A stretch of 64,000 nucleotides of DNA from Planctomycetota bacterium (GCA_030605475.1 JAUWIG010000050.1:1-64000); one strand, 5' to 3'. Positions 17,824 to 26,829 are shown, counted from the stretch's first letter. Translations and numbers: made by a program. The notes: generated by a model not told the origin, from the letters alone.

Positions 17824-18123
17824 TTACGTAGTAAACGGCAATAGTGCCATATACCTGGCACGTTTAATCGCCTTTTTCACCTTTCTTTGGCAGCCGGCGC
17901 AATTGCCGCTGCGCTTGCGCGAGTATATCTTGCCGCGATTGGTTAAAAGTTTCTGCAGAGTCTCGACGCCCTTGTAGTCAACGTACTTTATACCTCTTCT
18001 GCAAAAACGACATTGCGTTTGTTCGCTCCGTAAGATACCTTTGGTCTTACGGGGTTCACGGGTACTTGAAAAACCGCCTTTTCTTTTACTATCATTTCTT
18101 CTATTGCTTGTTGGATTCATCAT
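17824..18123 (-). CDS. rpsR: 30S ribosomal protein S18 (bS18)
   Basis: The 99 aa include CRFCRRGIKYVDYKGVETLQKLLTNRGKIYSRKRSGNCAGCQRKVKKAIKRARYMALLPF, a clear bS18. The two CxxC pairs (CRFC and CAGC) make this the zinc-ribbon (C+) form. A basic, Ser/Arg-rich extension of about 35 residues precedes the core. Adjacent ssb and rpsF support the call. Confidence 0.96.
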   Translation of the reverse strand: MMNPTSNRRNDSKRKGGFSSTREPRKTKGILRSEQTQCRFCRRGIKYVDYKGVETLQKLLTNRGKIYSRKRSGNCAGCQRKVKKAIKRARYMALLPFTT

Positions 18124-18193
18124 TTACCTATCTATTTGTATCTCGTATCTTGCACTTTCTATCTCGCTCGATATGCGCTTCACAAGATACACA

Positions 18194-18619
18194 TTAAAAT
18201 GGTATATCATCTGTACTTTCCTGCTGCTCAACCTGAGCACCAGCTTCAGCTTGACTCTGCTCAGTTTGACTGTCATCTGACGGACCTGGTGGGCCGCCGA
18301 GAAACTGAAAGTTTTCCACTGTAACTCTGTGCCTGCTGCGCTTCGTGCCGTCCTGGGCCGTCCAACTATCGAAAGTCAGCCTGCCCTCCACAAACAGTGG
18401 CCGGCCTTTGCTCAGGTACTTATTTATATTCTCAGCCGTACGGCCAAACGCCCGGCAATCCACAAAGCAGACCTCATTCTTGTCTTGGCCATCCTTACCT
18501 GTCCACCTGCGGTTCACTGCCAGGCCGAAATCAACCACCGCCGTCTGGCTGGGCAGATACGACAACTGCGGGTCACGGGTCAGATTACCAATCAGCAAAA
18601 CTTTATTAAAATTAGCCAT
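18194..18619 (-). CDS. ssb: Single-stranded DNA-binding protein
   Basis: An OB-fold SSB of 141 aa beginning ANFNKVLLIGNLTRDPQL. The fold is complete (VDFGLAVNRRW, FVDCRAFGRTAENINKYLSKGRPLFVEGRL). A Gln/Glu/Ser-rich linker leads to the C-terminal tip DDIPF, which binds partner proteins. GAGAGGAG lies 7 bp upstream of the ATG. In the conserved rpsF-ssb-rpsR order. Confidence 0.97.
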   Translation of the reverse strand: MANFNKVLLIGNLTRDPQLSYLPSQTAVVDFGLAVNRRWTGKDGQDKNEVCFVDCRAFGRTAENINKYLSKGRPLFVEGRLTFDSWTAQDGTKRSRHRVTVENFQFLGGPPGPSDDSQTEQSQAEAGAQVEQQESTDDIPF

Positions 18620-18648
18620 ATTAAAACTCCTCTCTCGTAGTTCGTAGT

Positions 18649-19179
18649 CTACGAACTCATTTCAGTATCAGCCTCTTCCTGGCCCTGCTCAGCAACTGGT
18701 TCAGGGGCATTTTCTGCCTCGGTCTGCTCCGGCCGCTCCGACTCACTCACATCCCCAACCGTCCCAGCGGGCTGGGATTCCAATCCTTCAGCTTCCTTCA
18801 CTACTTCCTGAGCAATTTTTTGCCCGCGCTCTTCAGCCTGCAGCACGGGAGTATCTTTTTCAATATCTTCGTGGCCCATATGCTCGGCACTTAGAATCAA
18901 AACACGCAGAATTCGCTCCGAGAGTTGGACATCCCTTTCAATGTCCTGAATCTTCTCGCCATTAGCCCTGAAATAACAAAGGATATATGTCCCACGGCTG
19001 TGTCCTTTAATTTCGTAGGCAAGTTTGCGCTCATCCCATTTTCTAATCGAGACAATCTCACGCTCGGCTTTTTTCAATATGTTTTCGATGCCCGAAATAA
19101 CTCCGTCCCAATCTGATGCTGCCTGGGCCGAATCAACAAGAAACATAGCCTCGTATAGCTTCTTAGCAACAGTTTTCAA
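18649..19179 (-). CDS. rpsF: 30S ribosomal protein S6 (bS6), with long acidic tail
   Basis: Core bS6 occupies residues ~5-100 (YEAMFLVDSAQA, SIRKWDERKLAYEIKGHSRGTYILCYF). The remaining ~75 residues are an acidic Glu/Pro/Ser-rich tail, longer than usual. The start is TTG, chosen because GGAGG lies 8 bp upstream and the core begins immediately. Within the tail, ESQPAGTV is encoded by a short palindrome (18761-18781). The stop codon falls in a GTAGTCTACGAAC word. Confidence 0.94.
   Translation of the reverse strand: MKTVAKKLYEAMFLVDSAQAASDWDGVISGIENILKKAEREIVSIRKWDERKLAYEIKGHSRGTYILCYFRANGEKIQDIERDVQLSERILRVLILSAEHMGHEDIEKDTPVLQAEERGQKIAQEVVKEAEGLESQPAGTVGDVSESERPEQTEAENAPEPVAEQGQEEADTEMSS
18761..18781. 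repeat. Short palindrome in the rpsF tail
   Basis: GTCCCAGC-GG-GCTGGGATTCC is self-complementary in its core. On the coding strand it reads GGAATCCCAGC..GCTGGGAC, resembling the GGGTTCCC..GGGGTCCC modules of dnaA and mnmE, in the same codon phase (S-Q-P-A-G-T). Confidence 0.4.
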
Positions 19180-19202
19180 ACCGATTACCTCCTAATCAAT
19201 TG

Positions 19203-19769
19203 TCAGTTATTAAACTCATTCATAGCCGCCTCTACACCACGTTCAATCCAACAAAGCACAGCCTCTTTCGCCTTTTCAATCGCCTCATCCAGCAACAGCT
19301 TCTCCTGTTCCGTTGGCTTATCGAGAACGAAATCCACATCCGCTTCTTCACCACTTTGGCCAATGCCGATTCGGCAACGGGCTATACTCTCGGTATTGAG
19401 TTTTTCTATAATATCCGCCAAACCCTTGTGGCCGCCAGCCGAACCCTCTGCCCTAATGCGAATCCTGCCCGGCTCAAGAGCCATATCATCGGTTATCACA
19501 AGCAAATCGCCGCTGCCAAGCTTGTAAAAACCCACCGCCGTCGCAACGGCCTGACCACTTTGGTTTATAAATTGCCACGGCTTCAACAATATTAACTTTT
19601 TATCTGCAAATTCGCCCTCGCCGAAAATAGTACCGAATTTTTTCTTTCTTACGTCTATCTTCAATGCCGCAGCCAATGAATCTATTACTCTAAAACCGGC
19701 ATTATGCCTCGTATTAACATACTCGTCGCCAGGATTGCCCAGCCCGACAACCAATTTAATTTCAGCCAT
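19203..19769 (-). CDS. pth: Peptidyl-tRNA hydrolase
   Basis: Pth recycles tRNA from prematurely released peptidyl-tRNA. The 188 aa carry LVVGLGNPGDEYVNTRHNAGF with the catalytic His, the FINQSGQAV segment, VITDDMALEPGRIRIRAEGSAGGHKGL with the conserved Asp, and RCRIGIGQ. Located between rplY and rpsF, a common pairing of rplY with pth. Confidence 0.96.
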   Translation of the reverse strand: MAEIKLVVGLGNPGDEYVNTRHNAGFRVIDSLAAALKIDVRKKKFGTIFGEGEFADKKLILLKPWQFINQSGQAVATAVGFYKLGSGDLLVITDDMALEPGRIRIRAEGSAGGHKGLADIIEKLNTESIARCRIGIGQSGEEADVDFVLDKPTEQEKLLLDEAIEKAKEAVLCWIERGVEAAMNEFNN

Positions 19770-19843
19770 AGCATCTCAAATAAGCTAAAAACGCAACAGC
19801 CATACCTCATAGTTATGAACTACAAACTATGAACCACGAACTA

Positions 19844-20509
19844 CTATGTTTTTCGCTTTTCCGCCTTTTCCTCCGATGACCCTTCCTCAGCCTCCTTAAC
19901 CTCGCCAATCACTTCAGGAGCAGCTGGAACTTCCTCCTCAATCTCCTCGGTACTCTTGGCAGCAGCAACCAAACCACAGGTGAGCAACAGAGTCGATGGC
20001 GAGCTCACCAGCCTCACCCCATCTGGAAGTTCGATATCGCTGGCATGCAACGTATCACCAACCTCTATATCTTTCACCGAAACAACGATAGCTTCTGGAA
20101 TGTCAGTTACTCTGCACTCGATTTCCAACCTGTCTGTATGCTCCTCAACAATACCGCCTTCTTGTGCTCCTTTTGCTGTGCCTTTAAGCTCGATAGGGAC
20201 CGTTACCCTGACCGTCTCGCTTGCCTCAACTCGCATCAAATCCACATGAATGATATCTTTCCCCAGATAATCATATTGCAGCTCTTTAAAAATCATCGTT
20301 TCCTGCTTTTTGCCAATCTGCACACTAACAAGTCTTCGCCCGCTATGGAGCCCTTCTACCAGATTATGCCCATCTAACGAAATAGCGATTGGCTCTTTCT
20401 TATGCCCGTACACAACAGCTGGTATTCTGCCGAGTTGCCGCACTCTTTGAGCAGCCTTTGAGCCGGTATGCTCCCGAATTTGTGCCTTCAAAAGCAACGG
20501 TTTTCCCAT
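19844..20509 (-). CDS. rplY: 50S ribosomal protein L25 (bL25), Ctc/TL5 form
   Basis: bL25 binds 5S rRNA. The 221-residue protein has the N-terminal L25 domain (LKAQIREHTGSKAAQRVRQLGRIPAVVYG) and the C-terminal TL5/Ctc beta domain (VTVPIELKGTAKGAQEGGIVEEHTDRLEIEC, ending in VSSPSTLLLTC). A Glu-rich tail follows. GGGG-containing leader and ATG fit. The position between prs and pth is a conserved neighbourhood. Confidence 0.95.
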   Translation of the reverse strand: MGKPLLLKAQIREHTGSKAAQRVRQLGRIPAVVYGHKKEPIAISLDGHNLVEGLHSGRRLVSVQIGKKQETMIFKELQYDYLGKDIIHVDLMRVEASETVRVTVPIELKGTAKGAQEGGIVEEHTDRLEIECRVTDIPEAIVVSVKDIEVGDTLHASDIELPDGVRLVSSPSTLLLTCGLVAAAKSTEEIEEEVPAAPEVIGEVKEAEEGSSEEKAEKRKT

Positions 20510-20538
20510 CCTATCGTCCCCTTTTACGTTTCTTTGTT

Positions 20539-21492
20539 CTAAACATTGTTGAACAAGCTGCTAACCGATTCATTTCTATGAATTCTCTTTATCGCCTCAC
20601 CTAACATAGCCGAGACGGTTAAAACCTTGATATTATCATGCTTTTTGGCCCTTTCGCTCAACGGTATAGTATCAGTAACTACTACTTCATCAATCGGCGT
20701 CTGCCCCAGCCGTTCTAACGCCTGTTCCGCAAGAACACCATGCGTGGCGCCGACATATACTTTTTCAGCTCCCCGCTTCTTAACCAACTTGGCTGCACTG
20801 CACACCGTTCCAGCTGTGGCAACAATATCATCGCACATCAAAATATTTCTACCCTCCACCTCTCCGATAATCTCCAGAGCTTCGACCTCTCTGCCGCTCA
20901 TGCGCTTTTTGTGCACAATAGCCAGCTCCCCACCTAAACGTGAAGCGTATCTGGCTGCCATCTTCATGTTACCGACGTCCGGCGAAACTACCGTCAGTTT
21001 ATCTATCTTTTTGCCACGGAAATACTCACTCAACACCAGCTCGCCGGTCAGGTGGTCAACCGGTATATCGAAAAACCCCTGCAGTTGGCGTGCGTGCAGG
21101 TCTATCGCTAACACCCTGTCAGCCCCAGCGGTAGCAATAATATTTGCCACCAGCTTTGCAGTAATAGGAACTCGCCCTTCGTCTTTTCTATCCTGCCGAG
21201 CGTAGCCAAAATAAGGAATAACCGCCGTGATGCGATTGGCACTGGCCCTTCTAAGGCAATCCAGATAAATTAAAAGCTCTACCAAATGCTCATCAACAGG
21301 CCTGCAGGTTGACTGCATAACAAAGCAATCCCTGCCGCGAACATCATCCTCCACCCTGATGACCTTTTCGCCATCCGGAAATCTATCAATCTTTGCACCA
21401 CCTATCGGAATACCCAGGTACTTGCAAACCGCATCGGCTAACGCTACGTTACTGCTGCCGGAAAATATCTTTAGATTATCACTCGGAAACAT
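20539..21492 (-). CDS. prs: Ribose-phosphate pyrophosphokinase
   Basis: Prs makes PRPP from ribose-5-phosphate and ATP. The 317 aa include IFSGSSNVALADAV, RVEDDVRGRDCFVMQSTCRPVDEHLVELLI, the catalytic FGYARQDRK loop, and the PRPP-binding loop MCDDIVATAGTVCSAAKLVKKRGAEKV. The glmU-prs-rplY-pth order is conserved in many bacteria and links sugar-nucleotide and nucleotide precursor supply with translation. Confidence 0.96.
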   Translation of the reverse strand: MFPSDNLKIFSGSSNVALADAVCKYLGIPIGGAKIDRFPDGEKVIRVEDDVRGRDCFVMQSTCRPVDEHLVELLIYLDCLRRASANRITAVIPYFGYARQDRKDEGRVPITAKLVANIIATAGADRVLAIDLHARQLQGFFDIPVDHLTGELVLSEYFRGKKIDKLTVVSPDVGNMKMAARYASRLGGELAIVHKKRMSGREVEALEIIGEVEGRNILMCDDIVATAGTVCSAAKLVKKRGAEKVYVGATHGVLAEQALERLGQTPIDEVVVTDTIPLSERAKKHDNIKVLTVSAMLGEAIKRIHRNESVSSLFNNV

Positions 21493-21497
21493 TGCTC

Positions 21498-22271
21498 TTA
21501 GCCTTCCTGTATTTTTAACTTTGCATTTTTAATTTTTAACCTCTGCTGCATAATTTCACTTATCTCGCTAAGCTGTGTTCTATTGTTAACACTCATGGCC
21601 TCCTCAGGTCGCACCGCTGTAATAGCCACGACTTTATGGCCTGCCGCAATGATAATAGAAAGCACATCTGTCAGATAGTATTCTTTTTTGACATTACCAG
21701 GCTTAACCTTATCCAGCGCCTCGAAAAGAATCTTATTATTGAACAGATAATAGCTTGGGTTAACCTCTTTAATACTTAATTGTTCAGTCGTACAATCTTT
21801 ATGTTCCACGATACCCTGGATATTGCCGTCCGCATCCCTGACTATCCGCCCATATCCAGCCGGGTCGTCCAGAACAGCCGTTGCTAACGTCACCGCCGTC
21901 TCAGCACCGTGTTTTTCTATAAGTGTTTTTAACATTTCAGCCCGAACCAATGGCCCATCACCACAAAGTACCAGCGTTTCGCCCTCAAAATTACCGAGAT
22001 GTTCCTTACAGCAAAGGACCGCATGGGCCGTTCCCTTTTGCTCGGCTTGGTGGACCCAGATAATATCCTCAGCGTCTCCGAACCGCTCTCTCACCTGCTC
22101 AGCACCGTAACCAACCACAACATAAATCTCGGCAACCCCAGCCTCACGGCAGGCATCGAGCACATAGCTAAGCATAGGTCGCCCGCATATCTCATGCAGC
22201 ACTTTCGGAATATCCGTGTTCATTCTGATGCTAATCCCCGCTGCCAATATTATTGCCACTCTCTCGGCCAT
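21498..22271 (-). CDS. GlmU-like nucleotidyltransferase, uridylyltransferase domain only
   Basis: The protein (257 aa from ATG 22271) matches the N-terminal half of GlmU: ILAAGISIRM...PKVLHEICGRPML, QKGTAHAV, LCGDGPL and GYGRIVRD. It lacks the left-handed beta-helix acetyltransferase half, so it should make UDP-GlcNAc from GlcNAc-1-P while the acetyl transfer must come from elsewhere. Its position next to prs is the normal glmU site. An upstream TTG frame exists but lies in ATTGGTGATTGG words. The C-terminal KIKNAKLKIQEG is encoded by AAAATTAAAAATGC words, so the end of the gene may have been rewritten by a repeat. Confidence 0.88.
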   Translation of the reverse strand: MAERVAIILAAGISIRMNTDIPKVLHEICGRPMLSYVLDACREAGVAEIYVVVGYGAEQVRERFGDAEDIIWVHQAEQKGTAHAVLCCKEHLGNFEGETLVLCGDGPLVRAEMLKTLIEKHGAETAVTLATAVLDDPAGYGRIVRDADGNIQGIVEHKDCTTEQLSIKEVNPSYYLFNNKILFEALDKVKPGNVKKEYYLTDVLSIIIAAGHKVVAITAVRPEEAMSVNNRTQLSEISEIMQQRLKIKNAKLKIQEG

Positions 22272-22370
22272 TGCCTCTTTGCTTTTTTCAATCACCAATC
22301 ACCAATTACCATTTACCAATTACCAATAATCAATAATCATTAATCATTAATCAATAATCATTTAAAGACC

Positions 22371-22441
22371 TACCCGACCAGGATTCGAACCTGGAACGTG
22401 GGCACCAAAAGCCCATGTGTTACCTATTACACCATCGGGTA
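22371..22441 (-). tRNA. tRNA-Gln (anticodon UUG)
   Basis: On the minus strand a complete cloverleaf can be drawn: acceptor TACCCGA/TCGGGTA, D arm, anticodon stem TGGGC/GCCCA with loop TTTTGGT (anticodon TTG), and T arm CCAGGTTCGAATCCTGG. CCA is not encoded. It lies about 100 bp upstream of the glmU-like gene on the same strand. Confidence 0.97.
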
Positions 22442-23331
22442 ATATTTAATCGTTAGTATAGCATGTCATTCCTGCGAAAGCAGGAATCTACTCACTAAAT
22501 ACTATTCACTAACGACCATTCACTATCTGTCACGGAGACCGTCTTGTTGTCGGCCCGATTTGGCTCTGTCGGAGGCTTGAGTCAACCACGCCGTGATACT
22601 GCTGACCCCAAAAAGAGTCTTGAGTTTCCACTTATAACTCAAAACTTAGCACTCAACACTCAAAACTATTCTACCCCGTGCGACAGAGCAATCTAATAAT
22701 TGCAGAACTATAACCGATTCAAACAAGAAATCAAATGTTTTTCAACTTTTAGCAAAAAATGCTCATATCCGTGCCGAAAATGCACTTTTTTCGCAAAAAA
22801 GCGATGCCCCGCAATCTCTACGCCTTATGTTTAGCCCCGTTGCTTGCGACGGGGGCATTCTTACTGCCGACAAAGCAATCTCAACCAAACATTAGTCAAT
22901 AGTCAATAGTAAATAGCAAATCAAAATGCCCAGGCCTGCCGGGGGGTTCTTGTCGTTATATTTAGCCCCCACCCCGCGCGGTGGGGGTCAATTACTTTCC
23001 GTTTACCCGTCCCCGCCATTTATCCGCCGTAGCCTTGGCAAAGGGGGAAGCATACTACACACTCCGTCATCCCGACCGAAGCGGAGGGACCTATTAAAAA
23101 ATGTCATTCCTGCGCAGGCAGGAATCCACGCGAGATACGCTTCACGAGATAAGAGATACGAATTCTGTCCGGTAGAGTTGTCTTTGAATTTCCTTATTTT
23201 CGGGACTTGCGGTTTGGTTTGATTTTATGTATTGTATTTGCTGCGGGAATTGCGGTTTTGGGTAGTGCGTGGTTGGAACGTGGGATATTTGAAAAGACAA
23301 CGATTAACCCAAATTTATTCAGAGGTACGGC
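22442..23331. other. Gene-free region rich in short palindromes
   Basis: No convincing gene is seen here. It contains two ATTCCTGC/GCAGGAAT hairpins (22465-22488 with GAAA loop; 23102-23128), GCCCCGT/ACGGGGGC (22834-22856) and CCCCCACC/GGTGGGGG (about 22976-22998). The last two both follow a TTATRTTTAGCCCC flank. TCACGG (22530-22535) and CCGTGA (22591-22596) could close a larger fold. GTCATCCCGACCGAAGCGGA-type and GATACGCTTCACGAGATA-type words also occur. The last ~150 bp are A/T-rich and probably hold the promoter of the downstream nuclease gene. Confidence 0.6.
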
Positions 23332-24996
23332 ATGGAAAGTCAATTGAGTGAATTGAGAACAAGACATACTAAGAGTGGAATTGCGAAATATGAAGTCGAA
23401 ATATGGCATGAAGGGTCGAACAAATACAAATTGGTAAAGGGAGATTCACCTCAGGTTGTTATTCATAAAGCTCGTTCAGAAATGGCTCAATGGGATAAGA
23501 TTTGGGCGAAGAAGGAGGCCACTGCACAAAGGGCAAGAACGGCTGAAGAGAAGAAAAGGATTGCTAAAGAACGTACACTACAAGCCCAAAAGTCTCTCAA
23601 ATATCTCGAAAGAATATTAGCGCATGCTTTGGATATTTGCAGTGCAATTGACTGGGAAACATTTAAAAACAATTCTGACTACCTAGAGCCAAAGCCAGAT
23701 AAACCGAATTTGCCTCGAAAGCCAGAAATGTCAGACAGAAAATACAAGGTCAAACTTAGTATTCTTGATAGAATCTTTAGTTCGCGAAGATTTGCGAAAG
23801 AATATAAGGCACAGTCTCTTTATAAGACAGATATCGCCAAGTACAAAAAAGAGATTGCGATCATCAAAGAAAAATATGAAGTTGCTGCTAAGAACTGGTT
23901 GACACAACGTCAAGAGTACATAAAACATCGTGACGAAAACAATAGAGAAATTGACAAAAAGAAGAAGAAATATTTCGCTGGTGACACTGAGGCTTTGTTG
24001 TATTACTGTGATATGGTTCTCAGAAATTCAGAATATCCGGACTATTTTCCTCAGTCGTGGGAGCCAGACTATAACGCTGACAACGGCCTTCTAATTGTAG
24101 ATTACGAGCTTCCATCGCCTTCAATCATAGTTACCTTAAGTGAAGTTAAGTATATACAGTCGCGCAACGAATTGGTCGAGAGTCACATTTCAAAAGTTCA
24201 ACTCAATAAATTGTATGATAGTGTTCTTTACCAGATCTCGATAAGAACTATTCATGAGCTTTACCAAGCAGACGAAACCGGGGCGATCAAATCAATTGTA
24301 TTTAATGGGTATGTACACTCAATTGACCCAGCAACTGGTCAAGAGACATTCGGGTGCGTTCTTTCACTCCAAGCTAACAAGGATGAATTTGAGCTGATAA
24401 ACTTGAAAGGGGTAGAACCAAAGGCTTGTTTTAGGAAACTGAAAGGTGTAGGGAGTTCAAAGCTACATAGTATAACACCTGTTGCCCCAATTATCCATAT
24501 CGACCGAACTGATAAGCGCTTTGTTGCTTCACATGGTGTCGTGGATACTTTACAAGAGGGTGAGAACTTGGCAGCAATGGATTGGGAGGACTTTGAACAT
24601 CTAATTCGGGAAATATTCGAGAAAGAGTTTGCCGGTGCTGGGGGTGAAGTTAAGGTAACGAGAGCAAGTCGTGACGGCGGAATTGACGCAGTAGCATTCG
24701 ACCCTGATCCAATTCGTGGAGGTAAGATTGCAATTCAAGCGAAACGATACACGAATACAGTTGGTGTTTCAGCTGTCCGTGACTTATATGGAACCCTAGT
24801 CAATGAAGGTGCAAATAAGGGGATTCTCGTTACCACTTCTAATTTCGGCCCCGACGCATATGAATTTGCAAAGGGAAAACCAATTTCTTTGCTCAATGGT
24901 AGCAACTTGCTTCATCTTTTACAACGGCATGGTTACAAAGCTAAGATCGACATCAGTGAGGCTAGGAAGATTCTGGATGAGAGGGGGAGAGAGTGA
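23332..24996 (+). CDS. Mrr-type restriction endonuclease-domain protein with N-terminal coiled coil
   Basis: A 554-residue protein. The C-terminal region (~414-540) is a Mrr_cat-like nuclease of the PD-(D/E)xK superfamily: LAAMDWEDFEHLIREIFEKEF, then DGGIDAVAFD (catalytic Asp) and IQAKRY (QxK variant), then GILVTTSNFGPDA. Residues ~60-215 are charged and helical, with coiled-coil character and KKKKK-type stretches. A middle domain (~245-400) precedes the nuclease. AGAGG precedes the ATG. It faces the TIR-like gene, with 74 bp between the stops. Predicted to cleave DNA, perhaps modified DNA, in defence; the trigger is unknown. Base composition is A/T-richer than the housekeeping genes by eye, consistent with transfer. 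Confidence 0.85.
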   Translation: MESQLSELRTRHTKSGIAKYEVEIWHEGSNKYKLVKGDSPQVVIHKARSEMAQWDKIWAKKEATAQRARTAEEKKRIAKERTLQAQKSLKYLERILAHALDICSAIDWETFKNNSDYLEPKPDKPNLPRKPEMSDRKYKVKLSILDRIFSSRRFAKEYKAQSLYKTDIAKYKKEIAIIKEKYEVAAKNWLTQRQEYIKHRDENNREIDKKKKKYFAGDTEALLYYCDMVLRNSEYPDYFPQSWEPDYNADNGLLIVDYELPSPSIIVTLSEVKYIQSRNELVESHISKVQLNKLYDSVLYQISIRTIHELYQADETGAIKSIVFNGYVHSIDPATGQETFGCVLSLQANKDEFELINLKGVEPKACFRKLKGVGSSKLHSITPVAPIIHIDRTDKRFVASHGVVDTLQEGENLAAMDWEDFEHLIREIFEKEFAGAGGEVKVTRASRDGGIDAVAFDPDPIRGGKIAIQAKRYTNTVGVSAVRDLYGTLVNEGANKGILVTTSNFGPDAYEFAKGKPISLLNGSNLLHLLQRHGYKAKIDISEARKILDERGRE

Positions 24997-25070
24997 ATGG
25001 CACCTTATGTAATAGAGCCTGTTGAAAAAATTGATTGAGCAGTGGGAATAAATTACTGGTCTAAATTGTT

Positions 25071-26024
25071 CTACTTTTCTTTATTTTCTAATTTTTCCAA
25101 TTCTCTTTGGACGTCCTCAACCGTGAAAATACGAATATCGTAGTCGCGGACATTATGAAGAGCCCCATTAACGGATCGTTTGTCCTTATCACCTGTTACA
25201 ATGCACCATATCTCTAGGCGATCAAGTAAGTTCTCAAAAAGAACAGCTTGTCCTTCCGTAACGACGCCTGCGTCTAATCGTGTACCAATTGAAGAACGCC
25301 TTTCATTTAGAATTTCCCTCAACATCTGTATTCGCCATATCACAATCTCTGGACGAAACATTGTGAAATTGCCGAAGAACATGTAGTTTAAACCCGAAAA
25401 GTCATTTAATAAATTAAATCCTAAGGGAGACGCAAGCTGATAGAAAATTTTCTCTACTTCACTATTGATCGGTGTCACAAGAGCCTTCCTTGCAATTAGA
25501 AAGGCCTGAAGTATCTGGTCAAGTTCGAACAAAGAAGTCACCTCTTGACGCGTTTCCTCAATAGCTTGCTCAATAGCTTTTGTGGCCTTCTGTTCAAAAT
25601 TTTTATTTGTATATTTAATGGTGTCTAGTCCTGCAACGTTAAATGGGAGCTTTTGCGATGCTCGCTGAAATGGAATTACATACTTGTTAAAACCAAGCAT
25701 CAGGCCATATTCCATGTTAACATTTGCATTTGGGACTTCTTGATTGTCTTTTTCCTCATTGTTTAGCAAAACGATGCAAAACTGAGACGTAATAATCTTG
25801 GAACAAATTTTAGCACAAAAAGCGTTCTGGGCAGGTGCAAGTGAACCACCCGCCTCTACGGGGTGAATGCCTTTTTTTTCGAGGATATTCCGGAGAATTG
25901 TCATTTCTAGTTGGCTTTCCTCGAAACCGTAAGCAATAAAGCAGCTCCGAGTTGAAGAAAATACAAAGTCACATCGGGGAAGACCAATACCACATAATTC
26001 ATTCCGCCGAATTCGCTTATCCAT
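25071..26024 (-). CDS. TIR-like / nucleotide-binding-fold protein, possible defence effector
   Basis: The 317 residues start after a strong GGGAGG site. Residues ~28-160 look like a small Rossmann or flavodoxin-like TIR-type domain. CFIAYGFEE opens it with a strand and loop. Then come RNILEKKGIHPVEAGGSLAPAQ, the CIVLLNNEEKD strand, and NANVNMEYGLMLGFNKYVIPF, where the Glu in N-V-x-x-E-x-G sits where TIR NADases and deoxyribosyltransferase-like enzymes carry their catalytic Glu. The C-terminal half (~180-317) is helical and not recognised. NAD or nucleotide cleavage is inference. It is convergent with the Mrr-type gene. An uncharacterised DUF without enzymatic activity is the alternative. Confidence 0.6.
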   Translation of the reverse strand: MDKRIRRNELCGIGLPRCDFVFSSTRSCFIAYGFEESQLEMTILRNILEKKGIHPVEAGGSLAPAQNAFCAKICSKIITSQFCIVLLNNEEKDNQEVPNANVNMEYGLMLGFNKYVIPFQRASQKLPFNVAGLDTIKYTNKNFEQKATKAIEQAIEETRQEVTSLFELDQILQAFLIARKALVTPINSEVEKIFYQLASPLGFNLLNDFSGLNYMFFGNFTMFRPEIVIWRIQMLREILNERRSSIGTRLDAGVVTEGQAVLFENLLDRLEIWCIVTGDKDKRSVNGALHNVRDYDIRIFTVEDVQRELEKLENKEK

Positions 26025-26829
26025 TTTATACCTCCCGGATTAAAATTTCTTATAGCTTATTTCCAAATTATAAAATTTATAGATAAGAAGTAAAGGTTGA
26101 TTTAATAGATTTGTACTTCGTATTTTCGGCCGCGTTTTTATTTGATTATTGATTATTTTGAGATTTCTTCGCTGCGCTCAGAATGACAGGGGAGGTTATC
26201 CTGCGAAGACCCCGCACCAATTTGCAGCAGTCGCCTAATTCGTGCGTGGCACGTGATTTTTCTCAGCCATATTGGTTAAATTGCCAAAATCCGCCGGAGT
26301 TTACCCGCCGTTTGTCTTGCGGGCGGGGCGAAACCAAAATTTCCTAATCCGTCAAATCAAAAACAGCCCTGATTCGTTTGGCGAGATACCTTGGGCCTTA
26401 GGTCGAAATACGATTTTAATCCCTCTCACCCTCCGCTTTCAAATAACCACCTCCCCTAAACCCCCGATTCTTAATATAGTACATTAGTATATACGCATAT
26501 ACTAATATGCTTCCTGTCGCCACCCCAGCACAACCCGCACGCTTCAAAACCTGCATCCAAAAACCCCATAATCTGCGTCAAATTTTCAATCAAAAACGCA
26601 GCTACCTACCAGCAAAAATCCATTTTTTCAAAAATTTTTTTATCTCTCTCCATATAAGTATTTACAAATTTATTGCCTCCGAAAAAGCCATTATTTTAGC
26701 ATCAGATGCGCATGTTCGCCCTACTAAGGGGGACGCCTGCCCTGTGGGATGCGCCGTTTGCTATCCCATCGGGGTCTTTTTTCGAAATGCCCTGAAAAAA
26801 AGTCAATCGTAAATTCGGAGGTCCTTACA
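26025..26829. other. Gene-free A/T-rich region with palindromes
   Basis: No gene is supported. The left part should hold the promoter of the TIR-like gene. Around 26160-26350 there are GCTGCGCTCAGAATGACA-type words and a CCCGCC...GGCGGG-type palindrome. At 26483-26506 there is a perfect ATTAGTATAT palindrome. The segment 26719-26778 holds GGGAT/ATCCC and CCCT/AGGG hairpins just before the 26830 gene. Confidence 0.55.
26483..26506. repeat. Perfect 10-bp inverted repeat ATTAGTATAT-ACGC-ATATACTAAT
   Basis: The arms match the ATTAGTATAT direct repeats in the Fic promoter region (6092-6115). Either a shared operator or a dispersed repeat would explain this. Confidence 0.6.

Noticed and set aside
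25006-25021. Sigma-54-like TGGCACC word
   Set aside because: There is no TTGC at the required spacing.
26719-26778. Possible c-di-GMP-type riboswitch before the 26830 gene
   Set aside because: Some GGGAT/CCCATC and GCAAAC-like words are present, but the conserved core and arrangement of the GEMM fold are not. It looks more like another palindromic repeat.
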